A stretch of 64,000 nt of DNA from Desulforamulus ferrireducens. GTDB taxonomy: Bacteria; Bacillota; Desulfotomaculia; Desulfotomaculales; Desulfotomaculaceae. The position numbers were made by a program, and so were the translations under genes. The notes below the pieces were generated by a model that saw only the letters and a list, made by a program, of their open reading frames with translations, searched no databases and was not told the origin of the DNA. The stretch covers positions 434,001-498,000 of the forward strand of contig NZ_CP019698.1 in assembly GCF_002005145.1 (NCBI RefSeq). Reading direction: 5' to 3'. Positions 46,017-55,742 of the stretch are shown piece after piece (the stretch's first letter is position 1; each line of letters opens with the position of its first letter).

Positions 46017-47027
46017 TTGAAACTAAAATGGACTTTTTTCCCAGTTTTAATCATTGGCATTAGCTTAATCTTACCGGGGTGCGTTGCTGATAAGGAGGTA
46101 ATTGAAAATGCTGCCTACATTGGTTCGGATGCCTGTATTAGTTGCCACCAAAATATTGGCAATCATTATGACATGACAAAGCACGCCAAAGGTTTTAACA
46201 GTTTGGATAAATATCCCGTAAATTGGAACCAGGAAGTCACTATCTGGGCCAGTGCCGAGGGAGAGGAAGAGCTAAAAAGTGCCAAAATAAATTTGAAAAA
46301 CTCCCTGGGAGTAATGCTGGATCATTATGTGGTCAGTAAAATAGAAGGCATTCCCGGTTTCCACAGGGTAGCTGCTTTAGAGAAAACGGATAATGGTTAT
46401 GAGCTACACCCCATAGACATAAAGGATGGCAATGAAAAGGAATGGGTTGCCAAGAGTTATTCTAGTTGTGTAGATTGCCATAGCCCTGGCTTGGGTGTAG
46501 AAGGGGCGGGGGCCAAAAAAGTCAATGCAGGTATAAGTTGTGAAACCTGCCACGGTCCTGGCTCTGTCCATGCCCAGACTAAAAAACCGGAAGCTATCAT
46601 CGCCAATCAGGATGCCTGTATTAAGTGTCATACCCTTGGCAAGCCAACACAGGCTAAAGATGGGGATTATTTACTTGCCGATACCCATTACGGAGTTCGC
46701 AACTGGTTTATTTCTGATCACTACACCAGTGGGTATGTAAATTGTTTAAGCTGTCATACTGCCCACAGGACCAATAAACAGGGGAACATGTTAAAGCAAG
46801 ACTCCTTTAAAGAAAATTGCGCTACCTGTCATGGACGGGCGAAATTTAATCAAGATGAAATTATGTGGAAAAACCCCACCGACCTGCGCGGACATTTCAC
46901 CCGGGATCATAGTTTTGGTAAACTCCTCTATAAAGATTTGGGGGACAATCCAGAAACTAAAGAAATTGAAATTACTAATCCCGAAGCTATTAAAACCATT
47001 AAGGACTTATCCAAAGGGGGTGAGTAA
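46017..47027 (+). CDS. six-heme cytochrome c lipoprotein
   Basis: 336 residues. The signal peptide ends in the lipobox LPGC (lipidated C22). Six CxxCH heme motifs follow: CISCH (C40), CVDCH, CETCH, CIKCH, CLSCH and CATCH. The spacing resembles cytochrome c554-type multiheme proteins. It is exported and anchored to the outer face of the membrane, and the next gene encodes a cytochrome b-like membrane protein, so the pair should pass quinol electrons to an outside acceptor that is not identified. TTG 46017 is chosen for the GGAAGGAG site; an upstream TTG at 45990 lacks one. Confidence 0.9.
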   Translation: MKLKWTFFPVLIIGISLILPGCVADKEVIENAAYIGSDACISCHQNIGNHYDMTKHAKGFNSLDKYPVNWNQEVTIWASAEGEEELKSAKINLKNSLGVMLDHYVVSKIEGIPGFHRVAALEKTDNGYELHPIDIKDGNEKEWVAKSYSSCVDCHSPGLGVEGAGAKKVNAGISCETCHGPGSVHAQTKKPEAIIANQDACIKCHTLGKPTQAKDGDYLLADTHYGVRNWFISDHYTSGYVNCLSCHTAHRTNKQGNMLKQDSFKENCATCHGRAKFNQDEIMWKNPTDLRGHFTRDHSFGKLLYKDLGDNPETKEIEITNPEAIKTIKDLSKGGE

Positions 47028-47735
47028 ATGATTGGCCTAAACAATTTTTATATCTCAAATACTGGGTTACTTATATTAATAGCAACTGTTGGGGTACTGA
47101 TAATAGCGGTGGCTCATTATTTGATAATTGGACCCCATGGTAAAAGGTTAGGTGAATTAGAGCCGGAAATACAGAGGCTTAATTATCTGGAAATATTAGC
47201 TCATTTTATCAGAATGGTTAGCTTTGTGCTTTTAGCCATTACCGGTGTAGCCTTTGCCCTTTATAAAAACATGGGTTTTAGCTATCAGTTTTTATTGCAT
47301 ATCCACCTGTTTTTTGGTGTCCTATTTGCCCTTGCTTCATTGGTTTCAATCGTGGTTTGGATTAAGGACAATACCTTTAAAAGTTATGATTGGGAATGGT
47401 TCAAGGTAATGGGGGGATATCTAAGTAAAAATGAAACCCATGCACCAGCCGGTAGATTTAACGCAGGACAAAAACTTTTTTACTGGTGCAGCACAATTTT
47501 AAGCATTTTAATTATCTATACCGGTTACATCTTAGCTTACCCGGCTCAATCTGCGATCTCCAAGGTACTATCCGCTGCCCTAATTCATGGTATTTCGGCA
47601 GTTATACTAATAGCTATGGTTATCGGCCATGCTTACCTGGGTAGCCTTGCTAACCCCGGCACCTTTGGAGTGATTATCCATGGCAGGGTGGCTAAAGAAT
47701 GGGTTAAAGTGCACCATCCAAAATTAAGTGATTAA
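47028..47735 (+). CDS. cytochrome b-type membrane subunit
   Basis: 235 residues with about five membrane segments and histidines placed as heme ligands (VAHYLIIG, LAHFIRM, HIHLFFG, LIHGIS, GHAYLGSL). It resembles the formate dehydrogenase/hydrogenase gamma-subunit cytochrome b family. It begins immediately after the six-heme lipoprotein stop (TAA-ATG). Expected role: quinol oxidation and electron delivery to the multiheme partner. Confidence 0.82.
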   Translation: MIGLNNFYISNTGLLILIATVGVLIIAVAHYLIIGPHGKRLGELEPEIQRLNYLEILAHFIRMVSFVLLAITGVAFALYKNMGFSYQFLLHIHLFFGVLFALASLVSIVVWIKDNTFKSYDWEWFKVMGGYLSKNETHAPAGRFNAGQKLFYWCSTILSILIIYTGYILAYPAQSAISKVLSAALIHGISAVILIAMVIGHAYLGSLANPGTFGVIIHGRVAKEWVKVHHPKLSD

Positions 47736-47745
47736 CTGTCCCTTC

Positions 47746-47778
47746 CGTCATCACCATAATTGGTGGTGGCATTTTTTT
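47746..47778 (+). terminator. terminator of the cytochrome operon
   Basis: A 10-bp stem around TAAT with G-T pairs (TCATCACCA/TGGTGGTGG), followed by seven T. Confidence 0.8.
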
Positions 47779-47809
47779 GTCCGGGGTAACCGCTTTCAGA
47801 AAACCTAAC

Positions 47810-48635
47810 TAAAGGAAATGCTACCCCCGTGTAGTATAACTAAGACTAGGAGAGACATAGAAAAGATTTACCGCAGATCAACCTACGGGAGAGGATTAAT
47901 GTAATGGCATTTCTCAAAGAGGTTCGCTTTAATTGGAGTAGAGTGGAGGAAGAGGGTAGCTATCCCTTTAACATACCCGCCTTAAGGAACATGCAAAGCA
48001 TTAGCATGGATAGGAATGTAGTGTTTTTGGTGGGTGAAAACGGAACTGGCAAATCAACTTTCCTTGAAGCCTTAGCAAAGTCCTGTGGTTTTTCCACCAT
48101 TAGCGGAGGGAGAAACCACCCATTAGTGGATCATAGAGGGGATTTCTCCCTGGCCGATATCATAACCCTTTCTTGGTTACCTAAAGTGGAGAAGGGTTTC
48201 TTCTTAAGAGCCGAGAGCTTTTTTAATTTTGCCAACTATTTGGATGATTTAGCAGAAGAATATGGAGGTAGCGTTTATTTACCCTATGGTGGCAAATCGC
48301 TCCTCCGCCAATCTCATGGAGAGTCATTTCTTTCCTTATTTAATAACAGTTTTTTTAGGAAGGGGATATACCTGTTGGATGAGCCAGAGGCAGCTCTGTC
48401 TCCTCAACGGCAATTAGCTTTTTTAAGGATCATCTGGGAGCTAGAAAGCACAGGAAATGCTCAGTTTATTATAGCTACCCATTCTCCCATTTTGCTGGCA
48501 TACCCAAACAGTATCATCTACTCCTTCGCTGATGAAGGTATCAAGCAAATGACCTACCAAGAAACAGAGCACTATCAGCTCACCAGGGATTTTTTGAATA
48601 ACCCGGGATTATTCCTTAATAAATTGCTCCAATGA
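47810..48635 (+). repeat. 826-bp direct duplication, left copy
   Basis: Matches 52608-53433 without any gap (constant offset 4798), covering about 94 bp upstream plus the whole AAA ATPase gene. Differences lie only in the first 360 bp; the remaining 465 bp look identical. Confidence 0.93.
47904..48635 (+). CDS. AAA family ATPase (ABC-like predicted ATP-binding protein), copy 1
   Basis: A 243-residue stand-alone ABC-type ATPase. Walker A GENGTGKST is near residue 44, a Q/signature-like region QSHGES is near 135, Walker B GIYLLDEPEAALS is near 152-164 and the H-loop IIATHSP near 192. Such proteins (COG3910-like) have no membrane partner and unknown function. The second copy differs at about five residues. 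ATG 47904 is preceded by ACGGGAGAGG. Confidence 0.88.
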   Translation: MAFLKEVRFNWSRVEEEGSYPFNIPALRNMQSISMDRNVVFLVGENGTGKSTFLEALAKSCGFSTISGGRNHPLVDHRGDFSLADIITLSWLPKVEKGFFLRAESFFNFANYLDDLAEEYGGSVYLPYGGKSLLRQSHGESFLSLFNNSFFRKGIYLLDEPEAALSPQRQLAFLRIIWELESTGNAQFIIATHSPILLAYPNSIIYSFADEGIKQMTYQETEHYQLTRDFLNNPGLFLNKLLQ

Positions 48636-48638
48636 TAA

Positions 48639-48689
48639 AGCCATAAAAAAGCTGGGGAAAGTCCCCAGTCTTGTTTATGGCTATTTTTG
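48639..48689 (+). terminator. terminator after AAA ATPase copy 1
   Basis: Outer stem AGCCATAAA/TTTATGGCT around an inner CTGGGGA/TCCCCAG stem, followed by ATTTTTG. Confidence 0.8.
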
Positions 48690-48777
48690 CTGTTGAAGCC
48701 CTGTATTTGGGTTTATAGGCCTATCTCTTTATGTTGTAAGCCTCATTATATTCCCATGTAGTGGACAGTTGAAACTA

Positions 48778-50340
48778 TTAGGCTACCTTAAAGCGCCGGG
48801 ACAAAACCTCCAAATCCTCGGCCATTCGGGAGAGGTTCTGACTGGTGGAAGATACTTCCTCAACGGTAGCCGTTTGTTCCTCAGTGGTTGCGGCAACGTT
48901 TTGAACCCCTGCAGACATCTGCTCGGCTGCTGCTGCCACAGACTGTATTTCTTCAGAGAGGGTCTCTACGGTGTCAATAATTTTTCTAAAGGTTGCTCCA
49001 ACATCAGATATCACCATAGCTCCCGCTTTAACCTGAGAGGTACTGTCAGACATACTATGCACAGCTTTATTAATTTCTTGTTGGATTGTTGTAATTAATT
49101 CATGAATTTCATGGGCTGCAGTTGCTGACTGTTCCGCAAGCTTTCTCACCTCATCGGCTACCACGGCAAAGCCTCGTCCGTGTTCTCCTGCCCGGGCTGC
49201 CTCGATGGCGGCGTTTAATGCCAACAAATTGGTTTGATCTGCGATCTGGGTAATCAGTTCCACAATTTGCGATATCCTGGTGGCAGAGTCGCTAAGGGTA
49301 TTAATAACTTCACCGCTGCTGATTGTGGCATTTTCAATGGATTCCATTTGCCTACTAATACTATTCAGTCCCTCGGTACCCTCCTGGGCATAGTAGGAGG
49401 CCTTTTCAGAAGTTGCTGCAATGTGTTGTGTATTCGCAGTTACCTGTTCTACGGTGCGAGCAACCTGATTGATGGTTGATGCAGTTTCCTGGGCTGTTGC
49501 GGCGACATTTTGAGAACTGGCGGATAATTGCATGGAGGAAGAGGCAACCACCTGGGCTTTCTCCTGAACCTGTATAACTAAGTCTTTTAAATTATGTAAC
49601 ATTTTGTTAAAGGCTATGGCCAACTGGCCAACTTCATCCTTAGTTTTGATGTCTATTTCCTGACCAGTTAGATCGCCCTCAGCAATTTTCATGGACTCCT
49701 TAGCAACTCTTTGGATGGGTAGGGCAATGGAACGAGCCAGTACAAAACCCAGGGGTAAACCTACCAGCAAAGCCAACAGTGTGGCAAGTAAAGCAGTTCT
49801 CTGCATAGAGGTAAACTTGTGATTAGTGTTAGAAAAAATTTGCGTTAGTTTATTATTTTTTTCATCCGAGAGAGACACTACAGTTTTATTAAAGCTGTTG
49901 CTTAAGGGGATTCCTTCCTCGGTAAGTATTTGGTTGGCTTCATTTACTTTGCCTTCTTTAATTAGGGTGACAACTTTAGATAAAATCATTGTATTAAATT
50001 GTTCTTGGTAATCCAACAATTGTTGATATTTATCTTTATCGCCAGCTTTCTGGGCTGTATTTATCATAGTTTGAATAATGAAAATATTCTCCTCGCCCAA
50101 ACTCTTTACTTGGTCAACATAATTATCCTGTTGGTAATACAAAAATCCCCTGGTGGCAGCGGTCTGGGACATAACATTGTATTCCAGAGTATTTAACTGA
50201 TTGTTTCTTTCCAATTCATGGGGAATGGTATTCATATCAGCTTGTACCGTGCAGATATTATAGTAAACAAAACCCGCAGCAAAGGTAAAAATGCTTATTA
50301 CTAAAATAAAACCACTTAAAATTTTAACCCGTAAAGACAT
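48778..50340 (-). CDS. methyl-accepting chemotaxis protein
   Basis: 520 residues. Membrane segments at about 7-27 and 181-203 enclose a four-helix-bundle periplasmic-type sensor. HAMP lies at about 204-256 and the signalling domain at about 270-515. The hairpin tip has the conserved segment VELITQIADQTNLLALNAAIEAARAG followed by GRGFAVVADEVRKLAEQS. The ligand is unknown. ATG 50340 with GGAGGTGC upstream; no chemotaxis genes are adjacent. Confidence 0.95.
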   Translation of the reverse strand: MSLRVKILSGFILVISIFTFAAGFVYYNICTVQADMNTIPHELERNNQLNTLEYNVMSQTAATRGFLYYQQDNYVDQVKSLGEENIFIIQTMINTAQKAGDKDKYQQLLDYQEQFNTMILSKVVTLIKEGKVNEANQILTEEGIPLSNSFNKTVVSLSDEKNNKLTQIFSNTNHKFTSMQRTALLATLLALLVGLPLGFVLARSIALPIQRVAKESMKIAEGDLTGQEIDIKTKDEVGQLAIAFNKMLHNLKDLVIQVQEKAQVVASSSMQLSASSQNVAATAQETASTINQVARTVEQVTANTQHIAATSEKASYYAQEGTEGLNSISRQMESIENATISSGEVINTLSDSATRISQIVELITQIADQTNLLALNAAIEAARAGEHGRGFAVVADEVRKLAEQSATAAHEIHELITTIQQEINKAVHSMSDSTSQVKAGAMVISDVGATFRKIIDTVETLSEEIQSVAAAAEQMSAGVQNVAATTEEQTATVEEVSSTSQNLSRMAEDLEVLSRRFKVA

Positions 50341-50746
50341 TTAACTTGCACCTCCAAAAATGTTAACAATATGAAGATAGAGCTATATCATTACTTATTT
50401 ATTTAGCAAGTCATCACCTCGATTAATTGGAATAAAGCAAGGTAATACCTAGACAGGATTAGGTTTTTGAAAGCGGTATCCCTGGTCATAATCTAGACTA
50501 AAACAAGAATATCTTTTAAACCACAAACGGATAAATTTAACATCGAAATTAAGGTCAAACTTTTTGCATCCCGTATCCTTGTTTGTTCAGGACAATATTA
50601 GCAGAAGTTAGGACCTTATGGAAATTTATGTGTGTTAATTTCCGCTGCATCATGTTTACTATTAAGATGATTTGTTACAGTGATTTTATTATTAAGAAAA
50701 TTCTGCATAATATCTGTCGGGTTACTGACCATAATATGCATTTTTA
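50341..50746. other. intergenic stretch, nothing recognised
   Basis: The upstream region of the chemoreceptor. I looked for riboswitch cores and a sigma-D type promoter and saw none that I can support. Confidence 0.3.
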
Positions 50747-50750
50747 ATAA

Positions 50751-52261
50751 TGAGCCTTTTGCAATTTTGTAATCCCGTAAATACCAAGGTTTCTAGGAGC
50801 ATAAAAAAGGACTTCACCCCAAATACGGAGAATTTTCCAAGTGACCAAACCCGAAAAATCCATAAAAGGAAGTGAAGTCACTTTGTATATTCTCCAACAA
50901 AACCTATTTTCCTTTGAACAATGGTTGGAAATTGAATCAGAATACCGGCTAGAACCTTTTTTTAGTGTATTGGACTTACGTCCGTATTCTCAAGCGCTTT
51001 GCTCTGATACGAAACGGGGAAGAAAGCCCGAGAACCGAGAGGCTATTCTTAGAGCGCTCCTCGTAGCACCTTTCGAAAATATCTCAGAATTCACCGCCCT
51101 TCGAGATCGCCTGGTCAGCGATATTCGTTTTCGGTATCAGTGTGGTTTCGAACTCGCTAAGCGGGTTCCTTCAATCTCTACATTCAGTCGGGTATTTGGT
51201 CAGATTATGGAAAAAGAAATAGCCCAAAAGTTATTTAATGACTTAGTACAACAGTGTTTAGACGAAAAGATTATAGTGGCTGATACCATTGCAATTGACA
51301 GTACGGCAATTGATGCTTATGAGAAAAAGCAACCCAAGTCTAAAAGCCAAGAAACAGGTAATGCAACTTGGGGAGCCAAATACGATACGTTTAGAAACAA
51401 AATTACCTGGTTTGGCTACAAGATTCATTTAGCTGTTGATACATCAAGCGAATTACCTATAGCCCTTGAGGTTACGCCTGCAAATATTAATGACGGCGAT
51501 ATGGGGCCTACGCTGATTGAGAAAGTAGCGGCACAAATCCCTGAAGGAAGGTTAAAATATGTCATTGAGGATTCAGGCTACGATCAACAAAAGAACTATG
51601 AAGCTGCGAAAGCCCAGAGAGCGCAGGCAATTATCCCTTTAAACTTAAGGAATGCCCAGGAACCACCGGAAGGGTTTTCATTTAATGGAACTCCCAAGTG
51701 CTCTATGGGTTATGAAATGGTATATTGGGGTTGCGATAAAAACTTCCTTAAGTTTCGATGTCCACATGCACTGGGTAAAGTGGATTGTCCCAATGGAATG
51801 GCTTGGTGCTCCTCTTCAAACTATGGGATGGTTGTAAAGATAAACGTAAAGGACGATCTAAGGCGTTTTTCCCTGCCCCATAGAGGAACTAAGCGATGGG
51901 AAGAGCTATATGACAAAAGAACTTCTGTGGAACGTTGCAATTCTAGGCTTAAGGAGAATCTTACTGCGAATGACCTCCATATAAGGGGAATTAAAAAGGT
52001 TACGGCATATATTTACCTTAATGCCATAGTGCTATTAGCAACGGCTTTAGCATCCAAAAAAATAAACTGCTCACCCCAACAAAAAGTAGCTTAAAGCACT
52101 TAAAAAATCGGGTCGATCCAAAAATTCTGTACGTCTAACCATTCATTTGGAATAAAATGTAAATAGGGTTAGGGACAGGTCATTTTTTAATAAAAACCAA
52201 ACAAAAGTGTCTTTAGATTGCCTTGTTTTTTTAAAAAAAAGCCAATTATGCAAAAGGCTCA
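50751..52261 (+). mobile_element. DDE insertion sequence of the IS5/IS1182 type
   Basis: A 1511-bp element with 13-bp perfect inverted ends TGAGCCTTTTGCA and flanking ATAA on both sides (50747-50750, 52262-52265), a likely 4-bp target duplication. Subfamily is tentative. Confidence 0.82.
50841..52094 (+). CDS. DDE transposase (DUF772 plus DDE_Tnp_1)
   Basis: 417 residues: an N-terminal DUF772-like helical domain (about 30-130: RGRKPENREAILRALLV, PSISTFSRVFG), then a catalytic RNase H fold with IAIDSTAID (first Asp), VIEDSGYDQ (second Asp) and TSVERCNSRLKE (Glu). Open and probably functional. The start codon is ATG or GTG near 50841. Confidence 0.9.
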   Translation: MTKPEKSIKGSEVTLYILQQNLFSFEQWLEIESEYRLEPFFSVLDLRPYSQALCSDTKRGRKPENREAILRALLVAPFENISEFTALRDRLVSDIRFRYQCGFELAKRVPSISTFSRVFGQIMEKEIAQKLFNDLVQQCLDEKIIVADTIAIDSTAIDAYEKKQPKSKSQETGNATWGAKYDTFRNKITWFGYKIHLAVDTSSELPIALEVTPANINDGDMGPTLIEKVAAQIPEGRLKYVIEDSGYDQQKNYEAAKAQRAQAIIPLNLRNAQEPPEGFSFNGTPKCSMGYEMVYWGCDKNFLKFRCPHALGKVDCPNGMAWCSSSNYGMVVKINVKDDLRRFSLPHRGTKRWEELYDKRTSVERCNSRLKENLTANDLHIRGIKKVTAYIYLNAIVLLATALASKKINCSPQQKVA

Positions 52262-52265
52262 ATAA

Positions 52266-52607
52266 TAAAAGGAAGGTATTAACGTAAACTTAAGAATGTA
52301 TTAAAAATACATTAATTTAAAATTGTTTAAATATTAATAATTATTATGGCATTAAAATTGTCCACTATGTAAATATGTTAGTTACAAACACATGCACTAA
52401 TGATAACCAGTAAAAACAAATAGGTGGGGCATGTGTTATTATCACAATCATAGAAGAACCGTGTTGCTTAAAATTTATATTAATGACAACAAAAAAGGAG
52501 TAACCAAAGTTACCCCTACAACCGGTAGATAATAAATTGTCATTTTGGTTAAATACTCGACCATACTCTCAAAATAAGCAAGAGCTATTATTAAAGGGAA
52601 CCCTTAG
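52266..52607. other. intergenic stretch, nothing recognised
   Basis: AT-rich DNA between the IS and the ATPase duplication. No gene, hairpin with T tract or RNA family seen. Confidence 0.3.
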
Positions 52608-53433
52608 TAAAGGAAATGCTACCCCCTTGTAGTATAACTAAGACTAGGAGAGACATAGAAAAGATTTACCGCAGATCAACCTACGGGAGAGGATTAATGT
52701 AATGGCATTTCTCAAAGAGGTTCGCTTTAATTGGAGTAGGGTGGAGGAAAAGGGTAGCTATCCCTTTAACATTCCAGCCTTAAGGAACCTGCAAAGCATT
52801 AGCATGGATAGGAATGTAGTGTTTTTGGTGGGTGAAAACGGAACTGGCAAATCAACTTTCCTTGAAGCCTTAGCAAAGGCCTGTCGTTTTTCCACCATTA
52901 GCGGAGGGAGAAACCACCCATTAGTGGATCATAGAGGGGATTTCTCCCTAGCCGATATCATGACCCTTTCTTGGTTACCTAAAGTGGAGAAGGGTTTCTT
53001 CTTAAGAGCCGAGAGCTTTTTTAATTTTGCCAACTATTTGGATGATTTAGCAGAAGAATATGGAGGTAGCGTTTATTTACCCTATGGTGGCAAATCGCTC
53101 CTCCGCCAATCTCATGGAGAGTCATTTCTTTCCTTATTTAATAACAGTTTTTTTAGGAAGGGGATATACCTGTTGGATGAGCCAGAGGCAGCTCTGTCTC
53201 CTCAACGGCAATTAGCTTTTTTAAGGATCATCTGGGAGCTAGAAAGCACAGGAAATGCTCAGTTTATTATAGCTACCCATTCTCCCATTTTGCTGGCATA
53301 CCCAAACAGTATCATCTACTCCTTCGCTGATGAAGGTATCAAGCAAATGACCTACCAAGAAACAGAGCACTATCAGCTCACCAGGGATTTTTTGAATAAC
53401 CCGGGATTATTCCTTAATAAATTGCTCCAATGA
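52608..53433 (+). repeat. 826-bp direct duplication, right copy
   Basis: The partner of 47810-48635. Sequence outside both boundaries differs completely, so the duplicated unit is the gene plus its upstream 94 bp. Confidence 0.93.
52702..53433 (+). CDS. AAA family ATPase, copy 2
   Basis: 243 residues, near-identical to the protein at 47904. Visible changes are E to K near residue 17, M to L near 30, S to A and G to R near 60-62, and I to M near 86; all motifs are kept. It carries the same upstream region, so both copies probably have the same promoter. Confidence 0.88.
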   Translation: MAFLKEVRFNWSRVEEKGSYPFNIPALRNLQSISMDRNVVFLVGENGTGKSTFLEALAKACRFSTISGGRNHPLVDHRGDFSLADIMTLSWLPKVEKGFFLRAESFFNFANYLDDLAEEYGGSVYLPYGGKSLLRQSHGESFLSLFNNSFFRKGIYLLDEPEAALSPQRQLAFLRIIWELESTGNAQFIIATHSPILLAYPNSIIYSFADEGIKQMTYQETEHYQLTRDFLNNPGLFLNKLLQ

Positions 53434-53452
53434 AAAGGATATCAAAGTTAAG

Positions 53453-53485
53453 AAGGCTGGGTGCAAGTCCCCAGCCTTGTATTTG
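53453..53485. terminator. terminator-like hairpin after AAA ATPase copy 2
   Basis: AAGGCTGGG/CCCAGCCTT stem with a TGCAAGTC loop and a short T-rich tail. It differs from the copy 1 terminator, so the duplication ended at the stop codon. Confidence 0.65.
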
Positions 53486-53507
53486 GACACAAATTATGAA
53501 TAAACAT

Positions 53508-55586
53508 TTAAGGACCACTTGGATGAAACCGCACAAAAAAAGTTGTTCCTGTCGGGCCGGTATCAACATTTATCCGAGCCTTATGCCGATCTGCGATACT
53601 ATAACAGGTTGCCAAGCCTAAGCCGGTGCCCTCTGCTTTGGTTGTCAGGAAGGGAGTGCCTAGTTTTTCAAGTACAGAGGGAGCTATACCGGAACCTTCA
53701 TCCGTAACAGCCAGTACAATTTCCTCTCCGTCCATAAAGGTCCTCAATCTGATGGTACCGCCCTTTGCCATGGCCTCCAGACCATTGCGAACCAAGTTTA
53801 ATATTAACTGATGTATTTCATTGCGATTCATATAAACCTCAGGTATATCTGCCAACTCGACTAGGATATGCTTATCCTGGCTTAATGCATCTGTCTCTAG
53901 TAAGGGTCGCAGGTTGTTAATAATTTTGTTTAAATTTTGCGGCTCTAATTCTGGCGGTGTTTTCTTGGCCAAAGAGAGAAAATTAGTTATTAAAGAGTTT
54001 ACCCTATCTAATTCACTAATCATTAGGTCAAAATATTTATTAAGTTCACTATATTGCTCTCTACCTCTGAACATTTGCAGAAATCCCCTAACTGTTGTCA
54101 TGGGGTTACGAACTTCGTGGCCGATACCGGCCGCCATTTGACCAATTAAATTTAAACGATCTAACCGTGTTAGTTCCTTCTCCATCCTCTTTAAATCACT
54201 TATGTCATTAATCGCCAGTAAAAAACTTTCCCTATTGTCAAATTCAATTTTCTCTACGGACAATAGACCGATGCCTTCTTCTCTAGCCTTATTTATAAAT
54301 TTAAATTTATAATTTCGTATGCTGACGCCTTGCTCCAATAGTTTGGTTAATTTTAGGTATTCTTTTTTCTCTGTCAAGAAATCTTTAAAGTTAACCTTAC
54401 CGCTTACAAAATCCTGTTGCTGGTAGCCTATGCTTTTTTCAAAGCTATAATTTACATGTATATTTGAATAATCCTTACTTATTATGGCCATGGGGTAGGG
54501 GCTATTGTAGAAGGCTTTAGAAAATCTATCCTCAGCCATGGACAAAGCCTTTTTCATCTGCTTCTTTTGTTGTTCCTCTAACATTCTAATTTCTTCTTCC
54601 ATTTGCTTGCGTTGGGTTACATCCCGGATAATACCTTCTATGGCCAGGAGTTGCCCATCTGAGCTATATTGAGGTATGGAATGTGATTCAAGATAGACAA
54701 TCTGACCATTTTTATGATAAACTGCAAATTCGAAGGTCGTTTCTGAATGAAGGGGTTCAGCTAATAATTGTTTTGCTAAATGGTGGTAATTGGGGTGTAA
54801 GATATTTTTAATAAGTGAAGGGTTAGAGAGGATTTCTTCACATGCATATCCCGTGGCCGTTGTAAAAGCGGGATTGATGTATTCCAGATGTTGATGAGGT
54901 TGGAAAGTATAGCGAAAGATTATGTCGGTGGTATTTTCCGCCAGGACTTTATAACTGGTTTGCGTTTTGTCCAGGTTAATTTTATTTCTTTCAAAATGTA
55001 ATATCAGGGTTCCTATTGTTATGCCTAGTTTGGCAAGCATGCTAACCAGATAAATAAAAGATATAGGGGTGTGTATCCAGACCGATAGGGGGTACATTAA
55101 GTTGTTCAGACCAATAAGCAAAAAGGAACTGGCAGTAATAATTTTTCCTGTCTTTTTGGCTTCCTGAAGGGTCAAGTAGATTAGTCCTGTAAGGATAGTT
55201 GCAGTACCTACCAGGATAAAGATGGGTAGATTAAGCAGTATATATGAGATATTAAAGTAAAACCCAAAAGTATACCAAACCATTCCTAAAGCACTGATAA
55301 AATATAGGGAAAGGTTTGCTTTTTTGCCAGAGAAGTTCAAGGTTCCTAAGACCAACAGAAGAGTACCTAATACTAAACTTGCATTCATTAGACTGGCCCA
55401 GAACAATGACTGCTCAAACTGATAAATCAGAAGAATCATATACCCCTGAGCATTTATCAGCCAGGCCATCGACCACAGCTTAAAGTACCTCTGGCCTTCT
55501 TCTTTATATAAGAAGAAATAAACGAGAGATAAAATAAAAGAAAAAATAGCAGGTGTAACAAAAGTACTAATATAGTATTCCGGCAT
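53508..55586 (-). CDS. membrane PAS sensor histidine kinase (KinB/KinE-like)
   Basis: 692 residues. Seven or so membrane segments occupy about 1-200, followed by two PAS domains (about 215-330 and 355-465). HisKA has the phospho-acceptor in GQMAAGIGHEVRNP (about H490) and HATPase has DEGSGIAP and TTKAEGTGLGLATC. The compact C-terminal kinase core resembles sporulation kinases of the Spo0A phosphorelay. No response regulator is adjacent, which also fits an orphan sporulation kinase. ATG 55586. Confidence 0.9.
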   Translation of the reverse strand: MPEYYISTFVTPAIFSFILSLVYFFLYKEEGQRYFKLWSMAWLINAQGYMILLIYQFEQSLFWASLMNASLVLGTLLLVLGTLNFSGKKANLSLYFISALGMVWYTFGFYFNISYILLNLPIFILVGTATILTGLIYLTLQEAKKTGKIITASSFLLIGLNNLMYPLSVWIHTPISFIYLVSMLAKLGITIGTLILHFERNKINLDKTQTSYKVLAENTTDIIFRYTFQPHQHLEYINPAFTTATGYACEEILSNPSLIKNILHPNYHHLAKQLLAEPLHSETTFEFAVYHKNGQIVYLESHSIPQYSSDGQLLAIEGIIRDVTQRKQMEEEIRMLEEQQKKQMKKALSMAEDRFSKAFYNSPYPMAIISKDYSNIHVNYSFEKSIGYQQQDFVSGKVNFKDFLTEKKEYLKLTKLLEQGVSIRNYKFKFINKAREEGIGLLSVEKIEFDNRESFLLAINDISDLKRMEKELTRLDRLNLIGQMAAGIGHEVRNPMTTVRGFLQMFRGREQYSELNKYFDLMISELDRVNSLITNFLSLAKKTPPELEPQNLNKIINNLRPLLETDALSQDKHILVELADIPEVYMNRNEIHQLILNLVRNGLEAMAKGGTIRLRTFMDGEEIVLAVTDEGSGIAPSVLEKLGTPFLTTKAEGTGLGLATCYSIADRHKARINVDTGPTGTTFFVRFHPSGP

Positions 55587-55742
55587 TGTTCACCAAAACT
55601 TTCTATAAAAATATTACACTGACATTCTTTGCCAATAACCAAATTACCTTTGGATAATATGTTATATTTAGTCGATTATAGAGATTTTTATTGGTTAGCC
55701 CATAGAATACCCTTTTGTTATAATTCTGTTGTGGTGATTAAA

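Noticed and set aside
48769-49098. Plus-strand ORFs inside the chemoreceptor and acyl-CoA synthetase genes
   Set aside because: They are shadows of well-supported minus-strand genes and show no family features or ribosome binding sites.
50341-50750. c-di-GMP or other riboswitch upstream of the chemoreceptor
   Set aside because: No recognisable conserved core (for example GEMM tetraloop and receptor) on either strand.
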